Source of the DNA: Scatosoma sp045652965
GTDB taxonomy: Bacteria; Bacillota; Clostridia; Christensenellales; Borkfalkiaceae
Direction: 5' to 3'
Assembly: GCA_045652965.1 (NCBI GenBank)
Contig: JAZOLI010000092.1
Coordinates: 1-64,000 of the forward strand
Length of the DNA stretch: 64,000 nt
The position numbers were made by a program, and so were the translations under genes. The notes beneath the pieces were generated by a model. That model saw nothing but the letters and a program-made list of their open reading frames with translations, was not told where the DNA came from and did not search any database. Shown piece after piece: positions 22,098 through 30,236 of the stretch (position 1 is the first letter of the stretch; each line of letters starts with the position of its first letter).

Positions 22098-24413
22098 TTA
22101 GGAGAGTTGGTCAATCACTTCGAGCATTGCGCCCATGTAAAGCATCAGCTGTTCAACCGTTAAATCGCCGATGTGGTCTTCGTCTGTCAAATCGCCGTCG
22201 AGATTATCCACGCGAACGAGCTCGTCGTCTTGTTTGATCTTGATTTCCGTCACGCCGATTTTTCCAACGATCACTTTGTTGAGCGTTTCGTCGGGAAGGT
22301 TTTTAACGATATCGTCAAGTTTGAGTTCGCGAATGGTTGCCGCGTGTACGTTGTTGGAAAGATAATCCATCATGCCGTCCATTTCCGTGATTGTGTGCTG
22401 GTGGTTGATGGTGAACGTGCCGTCTGCCTTGCGTTCCATGAGCAAATATTTCCAAGTGCCCGTGAGCGCTTTATCCGCTTCTTCGCGCGAGATAATGCCA
22501 TCGCCATTATAATCCACGCTGTTGTTGTTGAGGTCCACCATGTACGCACCTTCCACAATCTCGCCGTTTGCATCGATGGGGTTATGGTTGCCGTCTTCAC
22601 GATAGCTTACGTATTTACCCGTCGCAGGGTTATACGTTCTATAAAGGAAATGTTCGCCGAACACGTCGTCGATGGAGAGCGAGTTGATTGCATCGGGAAG
22701 CGTGTTGATCGTTTCTTCGCCCAAATGCTTTAAAATTTTATGTCCGTTTACGTCCATCACGTCTTTTAAGCACAATCTACCCGTCAAATTAGAAAGCACT
22801 TCCCCGTTTTGCATATCCCCGATCGTGGTGGACTCGTAATATAATTTTTCGCCTTGATAGCTTACGTAGAAAAGGGGAGCGTCGTGTTTGGTCGTGGTAG
22901 AGCCGTTCGTCACTTCCACTTTTATCGTGCCTAATCCTGCGTCCGTGAGATCATAAGTGTTTAAACCGTCGCGATAGCTCGTTGTGCCGTATGCCGTTGC
23001 GTTTTTAATCAGTTCGCCATATTCGTTATACACTTTTCCGTTATACACCGCCACCCGCTTTTGCAAGTGAAAGATTTGGTGGGTGACAGGGTCGATAGAA
23101 TAGTGCACGTTTTCCCTGCCGAAGAGCAGATACATAATGATGCTGTCGTCGGCGTCGGCGGGTATGATGCTAGAGAGAGCAACGCCGTTGATCAGCTCGT
23201 TGCCTTGTTCGCGAAGATGCTTTATCGTGCGTTTTTCGCCGTTTTCATCGTATACGATGGATTTTAAAATGGCGTGGGAATTTTCGTTCACGTTCAAAGC
23301 CGCTTCGAGCGTGATAGAGTTGATCAAATCGTTTGCGTTGCCTTTCAAATCCCCAATCGTCGTTTTCTTATAGCGGATAATTTGCTTATCTTCATCGGCG
23401 GAGAAAGCATAATATTTTCCGTCTTTTCCAAGCTCTACGATTTGCTGAGTGCCACTTTTAAAGGTCAAAAGATAAGCGTCGTTTTGTTCGGAAAGGGCGG
23501 TCACTTTCGAAAGAGAAAGGTTTTCGCCTTTGTCGTTGTAGAAATTAACGCCATCGTAGGTATAGAAAACTTGGTTCATTTCCACGTCGTCTTCTGCTAT
23601 CGTGTAGCGGTGTTCCGCGCCGTAGAACAAGGTGCGCATAATCTCGTCGCTAGGGGTGCCCATCACGGCATCCAAGGGCAATTTTTCAATGCGCTTATCC
23701 AGCTCTTTGCTCATAAATCCGCCAATCGTGAGCGCCACGCTGTTGCCGAGCATAACGTATTCTCCGTCAACGATTTCATAATCAATCCCTTCAATGCCAT
23801 AGCAAAGCGTGGTGATCATGGGGCTTCCTTCAAAGCCAACAGAATCAATGAGTTTTGCAAAGGGGATTTCGTTGATTTTTAAAAGCAAAAAGTCGCTTAA
23901 ATAGCGATCGTCGTAATCCTTCGTTTCCACTGTTTTGTTGACGATTTTGCTCATCAATTCTTCGGCGGTGGTTTCAATGCCGTAGCCTTTGAGCAAATCC
24001 AAAACGCTGCCTTCCTTTTCAAGCAACGTTTTGACAAACGGGGAAATTTCGTTCAGATCGCCGAGCGTACCCTTGCCGTCTTTCACGTTGGTTGCCGTGT
24101 CGGCAATCGTTTTGATTAAATCCACGAGCGTTTTTTCACTGCTACTATCCGAAAGGTAATCGGAAAGGGGGATTTCAAAGCCCGAAAGATTGGTGACGGT
24201 GCTTGCTACGTCCTTGATTTGCATTTTCGTAGCCACGTAGTAGCCTGCGCCGACCACTCCGCCTGCCCCTGCAGCAACACCTATCACGATACCGAGAAAA
24301 AGCGCAACGATTTTGCCAAGCCAGCCGCTTTTGGTCTTTACCCTTTCTCGCACGTTTTTGGCTTCGACGGCGGTTACGTCGTCGTATTCATAATCTTTTT
24401 CTATGCGTGCCAT
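22098..24413 (-). CDS. large membrane-anchored repeat protein with EF-hand-like loop, function unknown
   Basis: 771 residues. A short charged N-terminus precedes one glycine/alanine-rich membrane helix (about 31-60), so the bulk is probably extracytoplasmic. Internal units recur: MITTLCYGIEGIDYEI, EIMRTLFYGAEHRYTI and SIIMYLLFGRENVHYSI, each followed by a short beta hairpin about a typed value. Blocks TTIGDLKGNANDLINSI and TTIGDMQNGEVLSNLTG also repeat, with LKHL segments between. DYNGDGIISREEA near 605-617 is an EF-hand/dockerin-type calcium loop. An AGGAG lies 12 nt before the ATG. I do not recognise the family; a surface or envelope scaffold role is a guess. Confidence 0.75.
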   Translation of the reverse strand: MARIEKDYEYDDVTAVEAKNVRERVKTKSGWLGKIVALFLGIVIGVAAGAGGVVGAGYYVATKMQIKDVASTVTNLSGFEIPLSDYLSDSSSEKTLVDLIKTIADTATNVKDGKGTLGDLNEISPFVKTLLEKEGSVLDLLKGYGIETTAEELMSKIVNKTVETKDYDDRYLSDFLLLKINEIPFAKLIDSVGFEGSPMITTLCYGIEGIDYEIVDGEYVMLGNSVALTIGGFMSKELDKRIEKLPLDAVMGTPSDEIMRTLFYGAEHRYTIAEDDVEMNQVFYTYDGVNFYNDKGENLSLSKVTALSEQNDAYLLTFKSGTQQIVELGKDGKYYAFSADEDKQIIRYKKTTIGDLKGNANDLINSITLEAALNVNENSHAILKSIVYDENGEKRTIKHLREQGNELINGVALSSIIPADADDSIIMYLLFGRENVHYSIDPVTHQIFHLQKRVAVYNGKVYNEYGELIKNATAYGTTSYRDGLNTYDLTDAGLGTIKVEVTNGSTTTKHDAPLFYVSYQGEKLYYESTTIGDMQNGEVLSNLTGRLCLKDVMDVNGHKILKHLGEETINTLPDAINSLSIDDVFGEHFLYRTYNPATGKYVSYREDGNHNPIDANGEIVEGAYMVDLNNNSVDYNGDGIISREEADKALTGTWKYLLMERKADGTFTINHQHTITEMDGMMDYLSNNVHAATIRELKLDDIVKNLPDETLNKVIVGKIGVTEIKIKQDDELVRVDNLDGDLTDEDHIGDLTVEQLMLYMGAMLEVIDQLS

Positions 24414-24438
24414 GATTTGCGTATACTCCTGAATAAAA

Positions 24439-24978
24439 TTAAAGGAAAATGGGGATTTGCGCGAGGAAGATCACGTCTTTTCTGTTCGCCGCTTCGTCTT
24501 CTGCGAGCACGAACGCCTTTTTATGTACCGTGCCGCCTGCCTTTTCTACAAGCGCTTCCAAGCCTTTGAGCGATGCGCCCGTCGATACAACGTCGTCCAC
24601 GATCCCAACTTTTTTGCCTTTCAAAAGATCGGCGTCGTGCTTGGAAAGATAGAACGTTTGCGCTTTGCCTGTTGTGATCGAAGATTCGATGGTGAGCTCA
24701 ATGCCGTCTTGCATATATAATTTTTTGCTTTTTCTTGCTACCGCATAATAGCGCATGCCAAGCTCGCGCGCAACGCAGTGCGTAAGTTGTAAGCCTTTCG
24801 ATTCGGCGGTTAAAAGCACATCGCAATCGGTGAGCTGCTCGGCAAGTTTTTTGCCGCAATGCTCGGTGAGCGCGCTGTCGCCGTGCAAATTGAAAAATGC
24901 AATCGAAATCCCGCTCGGAAGCGGAAGAATAGGCAAGTTTGCTTCAAAGCCTTTTATGTCGATGGTATGATATTTCAT
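24439..24978 (-). CDS. type I purine phosphoribosyltransferase (Apt/Xpt-like)
   Basis: 179 residues. The PRPP-binding loop VGIVDDVVSTGASLKG at about 132-147, the LLTAESKGLQL flexible-loop region and the RKSKKLYM segment match adenine/xanthine phosphoribosyltransferases, which make AMP or XMP from base and PRPP. Which base is used is not decided. AAAGGAGTG lies about 9 nt before ATG 24978; the longer frame start is within the operator palindrome and is rejected. It lies 25 nt upstream of the 771-residue protein gene and probably shares its transcript. Confidence 0.85.
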   Translation of the reverse strand: MKYHTIDIKGFEANLPILPLPSGISIAFFNLHGDSALTEHCGKKLAEQLTDCDVLLTAESKGLQLTHCVARELGMRYYAVARKSKKLYMQDGIELTIESSITTGKAQTFYLSKHDADLLKGKKVGIVDDVVSTGASLKGLEALVEKAGGTVHKKAFVLAEDEAANRKDVIFLAQIPIFL

Positions 24979-24991
24979 AACGATACACTCC

Positions 24992-25009
24992 TTTGGGGAA
25001 TTCCCCAAA
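24992..25009. promoter_or_regulatory. perfect 18-bp palindrome at the start site of the PRT gene
   Basis: TTTGGGGAATTCCCCAAA spans the predicted transcription start (about 25007) and abuts the AAAGGAG ribosome site. It could be a repressor operator or, as RNA, a hairpin that partly occludes the ribosome site. Confidence 0.6.
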
Positions 25010-25013
25010 ATCT

Positions 25014-25042
25014 ATTATATCACATTTTTTTTAAAATGTAAA
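25014..25042 (-). promoter_or_regulatory. sigma-A promoter of the PRT gene
   Basis: TTTACA (25042-25037), 17 bp, TATAAT (25019-25014) on the minus strand. Confidence 0.8.
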
Positions 25043-25074
25043 CGGATTGAAAAGAAATTTCGGCATTTTCTAAC

Positions 25075-25404
25075 ATGGTTTTATTTGCATATTTCTTTTG
25101 CGCGAGCGCATATATTGATTATATGTTAAAGGCGGAGCATAGAAAAATTTATCGGGTGCAGGCAGGGCAAACGCTGAAAGAGATCGCTTGCTTTTTTGGC
25201 GTGTCGGAATTTTTGCTTGCAAAATGCAACCATTTAAACGCACCGCCGAAAGCAGGGCAAATTCTTTTTATCCCCAACGAACGTGGGAACGCCTACGTCG
25301 TCAAGGCAGGGGATACCAAAGCCTTGCTTTGCGGCAGCGTTGAAAATTTTGAGCGCAAAAACGGAACGGATATTTTATACCTTGGTATGCGCGTGATTTT
25401 GTAG
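25075..25404 (+). CDS. small LysM-domain protein
   Basis: 109 residues if started at ATG 25075, giving a short hydrophobic leader (FAYFFCASAYIDYML); a second ATG at 25123 would give 93 residues without it. A LysM module follows: YRVQAGQTLKEIACFFGVSE and KAGQILFIP, then a degenerate second opening YVVKAGDTKALL. LysM binds N-acetylglucosamine chains of wall or chitin. Neither start has a clear ribosome site. In clostridia small LysM proteins of this type are often spore- or wall-associated. Confidence 0.65.
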   Translation: MVLFAYFFCASAYIDYMLKAEHRKIYRVQAGQTLKEIACFFGVSEFLLAKCNHLNAPPKAGQILFIPNERGNAYVVKAGDTKALLCGSVENFERKNGTDILYLGMRVIL

Positions 25405-25466
25405 AACACTTTCGTTCGTCGCGCCATATAATGTAATAAGTAATTACGACAATTAGGAGGTATACT

Positions 25467-26132
25467 ATGTCCTTTTATTCCAACTTTCAATCGGATAAAT
25501 GCCCCTGCCAAATCACGGGGAATCCGATCAATGGTTTGACGGAGAAAGTGTGTATCCAAGCGGAAAAGATTTTCGATGCGGCAATTAAGCAAACGCAGCT
25601 GGAAAATTATTCGCTCACGCTCACCGATCTTTGCCCTGCCAACCCTACATATCCTTTAACTTTCATTAGCGCGCGCTCGACGACCGCCGAAGCCACCGTC
25701 ACCAACTTAAACGTTGATCGCCAAGCGGATAAACATTGCGCAAGAGTGCAAGCCACCCTTTCCGTGCCTTTGGAAGTGCTTTACACCGACGCCAACGGTG
25801 TGGAAGGTAGCGCAACGGCGATCGTTTCCATCAATCAAGACGTACTCTTATACGTGCCTGCGCCGTCGATTATGCCTTTTACCGTGCAAGCGGTAGTAAG
25901 CGCCGTCGTGCCCGAAGGTACGTTCAATCCCGAAACGGGTGGTTTTACCGTAACCGTTTGCGTGACGGTTATCTTGAAAATCGCTATGTCCGTGGAAATT
26001 TTAATTCCCACCTACGGCTATTGCGCGATTCCGCCTGCGCAGGATTATTCGCAAGAGATTTGCGCGGGGTTCTTCGAACTGCCCTTGTATCCCCAAGGGA
26101 GAAATGGTTGCCCAACGGGCGGGTGTAAATAA
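25467..26132 (+). CDS. conserved cysteine-containing protein of unknown function, possibly surface or spore-coat
   Basis: 221 residues with a strong AGGAGG ribosome site. About ten cysteines are spread along the chain (CPC near the start, paired single cysteines in the middle, CPTGGC at the very end). The middle is a series of valine/threonine-rich beta strands (VTNLNVDRQADKHCARVQ, AIVSINQDVLLYVPA, FTVTVCVTVILKIAMSVEI). No signal peptide is present. The pattern of Cys-rich ends and a beta-sandwich middle recalls clostridial spore-coat or cortex proteins, but I cannot assign the family. It follows the LysM gene in the same direction. Confidence 0.65.
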   Translation: MSFYSNFQSDKCPCQITGNPINGLTEKVCIQAEKIFDAAIKQTQLENYSLTLTDLCPANPTYPLTFISARSTTAEATVTNLNVDRQADKHCARVQATLSVPLEVLYTDANGVEGSATAIVSINQDVLLYVPAPSIMPFTVQAVVSAVVPEGTFNPETGGFTVTVCVTVILKIAMSVEILIPTYGYCAIPPAQDYSQEICAGFFELPLYPQGRNGCPTGGCK

Positions 26133-26206
26133 GTGAAATGAAAGCAAAGCGTTCGTGAATTGAAATGCGTTCGTGTTTCGTTATAGGAATATTTAAAAAA
26201 ATTTTT

Positions 26207-26236
26207 GCGCCCTGCGTGAGTAGGGCGCTTGCTTTT
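26207..26236 (+). terminator. terminator whose T run overlaps the next promoter
   Basis: GCGCCCT/AGGGCGC (26207-26228) followed by TTGCTTTTTT. The TTGCTT of this tail is also the -35 box of the phosphoesterase promoter. Confidence 0.8.
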
Positions 26237-26257
26237 TTATAAAAAAAGCGCTATAAT
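26229..26257 (+). promoter_or_regulatory. promoter of the metallophosphoesterase (leaderless spacing)
   Basis: TTGCTT (26229-26234), 17 bp, TATAAT (26252-26257). The ATG at 26264 is 6 nt past the -10. Confidence 0.75.
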
Positions 26258-26263
26258 AAGGAC

Positions 26264-26959
26264 ATGAACGTTTATGCGATTAGCGATTTGCACCTTTCCA
26301 CCACCGCGGACAAGCCCATGGATATCTTCGGCGGAAATTGGGAAGGGCATTTCGAGAAAATTAAATCCGATTGGCTTTCAAGCGTAAATGAGGACGACGT
26401 GGTGCTCATTTGCGGCGATATCAGTTGGGCGATGAAGATGGAAGAGGCACTAATCGACTTAAATTCGCTTGCCGATTTGCCGGGGAAAAAGGTGTTCGTT
26501 CGCGGCAATCACGATTATTGGTGGAACGGCATTACGCGGCTTCGCGATAGCGCACCCAACGATAGCTTTATCTTTTTGCAAACCGATTCGATTAAAATCG
26601 GCAATTTTATCTTCGTTGGCTCGCGCGGTTGGACGTGTCCCGGTAGCCCCGATTTCACCGAGCAGGACCAAAAGCTTTATCTTCGCGAAGCGGAGCGTTT
26701 TCGCCTTGCCTTTTTGTCGGCGGATAAGCTTTTTGAAGAGGGGGATGAAAAGATCGCGCTCATGCACTATCCGCCATTTTCGCTTAAAAACGAGAATACT
26801 CTTTTCACCGAAACGTTTGAGAAAAACGGCGTGAAAAAGGCGGTGTTTGGGCATATTCACGGCGCGGCGTATTTTCCTTTGAAAACGAACAAGAACGGGA
26901 TTGATTATATTCTCACTTCTTGTGATAAAACGGCTTTTAAATTGATAAAAATTGTTTAA
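26264..26959 (+). CDS. calcineurin-like metallophosphoesterase
   Basis: 231 residues. All dinuclear-metal motifs are present in order: ISDLHLS, CGDISW, RGNHDYWW, a late MHYPPF and GHIHGAAYF. The family cleaves phosphomono- or diesters; members of this short cytoplasmic group include cyclic-nucleotide and RNA-end phosphodiesterases, so the substrate is open. The ATG lies 6 nt after a TATAAT, so the transcript may start at or near the start codon; AAGGAC between them could serve as ribosome site only if transcription starts earlier. A terminator follows. Confidence 0.9.
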   Translation: MNVYAISDLHLSTTADKPMDIFGGNWEGHFEKIKSDWLSSVNEDDVVLICGDISWAMKMEEALIDLNSLADLPGKKVFVRGNHDYWWNGITRLRDSAPNDSFIFLQTDSIKIGNFIFVGSRGWTCPGSPDFTEQDQKLYLREAERFRLAFLSADKLFEEGDEKIALMHYPPFSLKNENTLFTETFEKNGVKKAVFGHIHGAAYFPLKTNKNGIDYILTSCDKTAFKLIKIV

Positions 26960-26988
26960 AATTTCTGCTTGCGGGCGGAAATTTTTTT
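26959..26988 (+). terminator. terminator after the metallophosphoesterase
   Basis: AAATTTCTGC pairs (one mismatch) with GCGGAAATTT and is followed by a T7 run. Confidence 0.8.
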
Positions 26989-27006
26989 ATAGGCGCATTT
27001 TTCTTC

Positions 27007-27035
27007 TTTACAAGATAGAAAAAAGATGTTATAAT
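27007..27035 (+). promoter_or_regulatory. sigma-A promoter of the pyr operon
   Basis: TTTACA (27007-27012), 17 bp, TATAAT (27030-27035). The leader to pyrB is only about 34 nt with a small AGCTT/AAGCT hairpin. There is no PyrR-type attenuator. Confidence 0.85.
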
Positions 27036-27075
27036 TATAAGGATAGCTTGTTAAAGCTACACGGGAGAAAGATTT

Positions 27076-28005
27076 ATGCTCAAAAGAAAAGATTTGCTCG
27101 GCTTGATCGACACGACTGCTGAGGAATTAACGGAAATCCTTGACGTTGCCGCAGAGATGAAACAGCGGCTCAAAGTCGGGGATAAAAATTTGTCCTATCT
27201 CAAAGGCAAAACGGCAACCATTCTCTTCTACGAGAACAGCACGAGAACGAGAACGAGCTTTGAGCTTGCCGCGAAATATTTAGGCGCAACGGTGATCAAT
27301 ATCGCCGCTGGCAGTTCGTCGGTGGCAAAGGGCGAAACGCTCGTCGATACGGGTAAAACGCTCGATGCGCAGCTCAACGATTTCTTGATCATGCGTCATC
27401 CCATGGGCGGTGCGCCTTATCTTCTTGCCAAAGTGGCAAAGGCAGGCGTGCTCAACGCAGGCGACGGCATGAACGAACACCCCACGCAAGCACTTCTCGA
27501 TATGCTTACCATGCGTGAAACGTTTGGAAAGCTCGAAGGCTTGAAAGTGGCGATCGTGGGCGACATCAAACACTCGCGCGTGGCGAAATCCAATTTATTC
27601 GGTTTGAAAACGATGGGGGCGGAAGTTTGCATGTATGCACCCGAAACGCTTATCCCTAAGGGCATAGACAAGCTCGGTGCAAAACTTTGCAAATCGAAGG
27701 AAGAAGCACTCGACGGGGCAGACGTTGTCATGGGGTTGAGAATTCAACTCGAACGCCAACAGGCAGGCAACTTCCCTTCGCTGAACGAATACGCCGCCTT
27801 TTACGGCGTAGATGCAAAATCGCTTAAATATGCTAAACCCAACGCGATCGTAATGCACCCTGGCCCTGTGAACCGCGGCGTGGAGCTTACGGGCAAGGTG
27901 ATCGATCACGAAAAGAGCCGCATTGAAGAGCAGGTGTTTTCGGGGATTGCCGTGCGTATGGCGGTGCTCAAACTTTTAAACGATTATAGAGAATATACGA
28001 AATAA
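27076..28005 (+). CDS. pyrB: aspartate carbamoyltransferase catalytic subunit
   Basis: 309 residues. First committed step of pyrimidine synthesis: carbamoyl phosphate plus aspartate to N-carbamoyl-aspartate. The carbamoyl-phosphate loop ENSTRTRTSFE, then HPTQALLDMLT, VGDIKHSRVAKSN and MHPGPVNRG place it in PyrB rather than ornithine carbamoyltransferase. No pyrI regulatory subunit is present, so it is the unregulated trimeric type. GGGAG precedes the ATG. First gene of pyrB-C-F-K-D-E, with gaps of 0-20 nt. Confidence 0.97.
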   Translation: MLKRKDLLGLIDTTAEELTEILDVAAEMKQRLKVGDKNLSYLKGKTATILFYENSTRTRTSFELAAKYLGATVINIAAGSSSVAKGETLVDTGKTLDAQLNDFLIMRHPMGGAPYLLAKVAKAGVLNAGDGMNEHPTQALLDMLTMRETFGKLEGLKVAIVGDIKHSRVAKSNLFGLKTMGAEVCMYAPETLIPKGIDKLGAKLCKSKEEALDGADVVMGLRIQLERQQAGNFPSLNEYAAFYGVDAKSLKYAKPNAIVMHPGPVNRGVELTGKVIDHEKSRIEEQVFSGIAVRMAVLKLLNDYREYTK

Positions 28006-28016
28006 GGAGAAGAGAT

Positions 28017-29309
28017 ATGATTATCGGAAAAATCAGAAAAAAAGGCACGATTATTAGAAACGGTAATTTGGTTTTGCAAGATAAAGTGGTGAAAGGCGAT
28101 ATTCTTATCGAAAACGGAATGATCGCTTCCATTGAGGAGAATATTCCTGCAAACGGCGAAAAAGAAATTGATGCGGCTGGAAAATTCGTCTTCCCCGGGC
28201 TTATCGATATGCACGTACATTTGCGCGAACCGGGCTATGAATATAAAGAAGATATCGAAAGCGGCACAAAGGCGGCGGTGAAAGGTGGGTTTACGCAAAT
28301 TTGCTGTATGCCCAACACCGATCCCATTGCCGATAACAAAGTGGTGGTGAGCTATATCAAACAACGCGCAGCGGAAGTGGGGGTTTGTAAAGTGCATCCC
28401 ATCGGCGCGATCACCAAAGGTGAAAAGGGCGAACAACTTGCGCAAATTGGCGAAATGAAAAAGGCGGGCGCGGTGGCAATTTCCGACGACGGCGTGAGCG
28501 TGAACAGCTCTCGTCTTATGCGCCTTGCTATGGAATATGCAAGCGGTTTCGACATCAAATGTCTTTGCCATTGCGAAGACAAAGAACTTGTCGACGGCGG
28601 CGTGGTGAACGAAGGGTTAAATTCCACGATCGCAGGCTTAAAAGGTATCCCCAGAGCGGCGGAAGACATCATGATTGCGCGCGATCTCGCGCTTGCGGAA
28701 AGCTTGGACGTGCCCGTGCACATTTGTCACGTTTCCACCCATAGTGGCGTGCGCTTAATCCGCGATGCGAAAAAAGCAGGCGTGAAAGTGACGGCGGAAA
28801 CTTGCCCGCATTATTACGCGGTGACCGACGACGTGATCACGGGCTTTGATACGAACACGAAAGTAAATCCCCCCATTCGTGAAGAAATGGATAGACAGGC
28901 GATTTTGGCAGGCTTGAAAGACGGCACGCTCGATTGTATCGTGACCGATCACGCTCCCCACCATATCAACGATAAAAACGTGGAATATAACCTTGCGGCG
29001 TTTGGCATCAGCGGCATTGAAACGTCGTTTGGGTTTGCTATCACCTATCTTTATAAAACGGGCGCGTTGACCTTGCCCGAAATTGCGGAAAAAATGTCCG
29101 CCGCACCTGCTCGTATCTTGGGCTTGCAAGGCGGTAAAATTGCAGTGGGCGAAGTTGCCGATCTTATGATTGCGGATCTTAACGAAAAGTGGATCGTCGA
29201 TCCTAAAAACTTCGTGTCCAAAGGCAAGAACAATCCGATCGGCGGTTATGAACTCTATGGCGCGGTAAAATACACGATTGTAGACGGCGAAGTGAAGTAT
29301 CAAGCGTAA
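28017..29309 (+). CDS. pyrC: dihydroorotase (class I)
   Basis: 430 residues, class I size. It closes carbamoyl-aspartate to dihydroorotate. Metal ligands appear as GLIDMHVHLREPG, with CHCED and HICHVSTHSG in the middle and DHAPH near 310. The N-terminal strand region (NGNLVLQDKVVKGDILIENG) and matching C-terminal strands form the composite beta-sandwich of amidohydrolases. AAGGAGAAGAG precedes the ATG. Second gene of the pyr operon. Confidence 0.97.
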   Translation: MIIGKIRKKGTIIRNGNLVLQDKVVKGDILIENGMIASIEENIPANGEKEIDAAGKFVFPGLIDMHVHLREPGYEYKEDIESGTKAAVKGGFTQICCMPNTDPIADNKVVVSYIKQRAAEVGVCKVHPIGAITKGEKGEQLAQIGEMKKAGAVAISDDGVSVNSSRLMRLAMEYASGFDIKCLCHCEDKELVDGGVVNEGLNSTIAGLKGIPRAAEDIMIARDLALAESLDVPVHICHVSTHSGVRLIRDAKKAGVKVTAETCPHYYAVTDDVITGFDTNTKVNPPIREEMDRQAILAGLKDGTLDCIVTDHAPHHINDKNVEYNLAAFGISGIETSFGFAITYLYKTGALTLPEIAEKMSAAPARILGLQGGKIAVGEVADLMIADLNEKWIVDPKNFVSKGKNNPIGGYELYGAVKYTIVDGEVKYQA

Positions 29310-29327
29310 AATATCAGGAGAATTAAA

Positions 29328-30236
29328 ATGATTACGGATAAACTTATAGAAAAAATTATCGATTTACAAAACCCCACGTGCGTGGGCTTGGATACGCTCT
29401 TTGATTATTTGCCCGACGATATGAAAGCGGGGGTAAACTCGTTTGAGGGCGTTGCGGAACGCGTGTTCGATTTTAACAAGAAATTGATTGATACGCTCTA
29501 CGACGTTGTTCCCTCGGTGAAAGTGCAAATCGCTTATTATGAAATGTACGGCGTGGCAGGCATGAAAGCTTATGAAGAAACGCTTAAATACGCAGCGGAA
29601 AAAGATCTTGTCGTGATTGCCGACGCAAAGCGCAACGATATCGGCTCGACGGCGGCTTGTTATGCAAAAACGTTCCTTGGCGAAACGGACGTGAACGGCA
29701 TCAAAAAACAAGCGTTTCCTGCCGATTACGTGACAGTGAACGGTTATTTGGGCACGGACGGCATCAAACCGTTCGTAGACGAATGTGAAAGCAAGGACAA
29801 GGGCATTTTCGTGCTCGTGAAAACGTCCAACCCCTCGGGTGCGGAAATCCAAAACCAAGTGCTTGAAAACGGTGTGCCTATGTATGAATATATGGGCGGA
29901 CTCGTAGAAAAATGGGGCGAAAGCACCATCGGAGAATATGGCTATTCGGCGGTGGGTGCGGTGGTTGGCGCAACCCATCCCACGGAAGCGGCAAGGCTTA
30001 GAAAGGTGCTTCCCCACACCTTTTTCTTGATCCCCGGCTACGGCGCGCAAGGGGGCAACGCGGAAATGCTTAAAAGCTGCTTCGGCGCAAACGGGCTCGG
30101 TGGCGTCGTCAACAATTCTCGCGGCATTTTGTGCGCGTATAAAAAGCTTGGCGGCACGTTCTACGAAGCGGCGCGCGCGGCTACGGTGGCTATGCAAAAA
30201 GATTTATCAAGCGTAATCGGGGTTATGAAAAAATAA
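29328..30236 (+). CDS. pyrF: orotidine 5'-phosphate decarboxylase (type 2)
   Basis: 302 residues, the longer type 2 form found in clostridia and mycobacteria. It removes CO2 from OMP to give UMP. The catalytic DAKRNDIGSTA motif lies at about 99-109 and the phosphate-binding loops IPGYGAQGG and VNNSRGI are near the C-terminus. AGGAG lies before the ATG. The pyrK ATG overlaps its stop, so those two are coupled. Confidence 0.96.
   Translation: MITDKLIEKIIDLQNPTCVGLDTLFDYLPDDMKAGVNSFEGVAERVFDFNKKLIDTLYDVVPSVKVQIAYYEMYGVAGMKAYEETLKYAAEKDLVVIADAKRNDIGSTAACYAKTFLGETDVNGIKKQAFPADYVTVNGYLGTDGIKPFVDECESKDKGIFVLVKTSNPSGAEIQNQVLENGVPMYEYMGGLVEKWGESTIGEYGYSAVGAVVGATHPTEAARLRKVLPHTFFLIPGYGAQGGNAEMLKSCFGANGLGGVVNNSRGILCAYKKLGGTFYEAARAATVAMQKDLSSVIGVMKK

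Noticed and set aside
27036..27075. PyrR attenuator upstream of pyrB
   Set aside because: The leader is about 34 nt, too short for binding loop, antiterminator and terminator.
29364..30197. 277-codon minus-strand frame opposite pyrF
   Set aside because: Shadow of pyrF, with the same biased composition.
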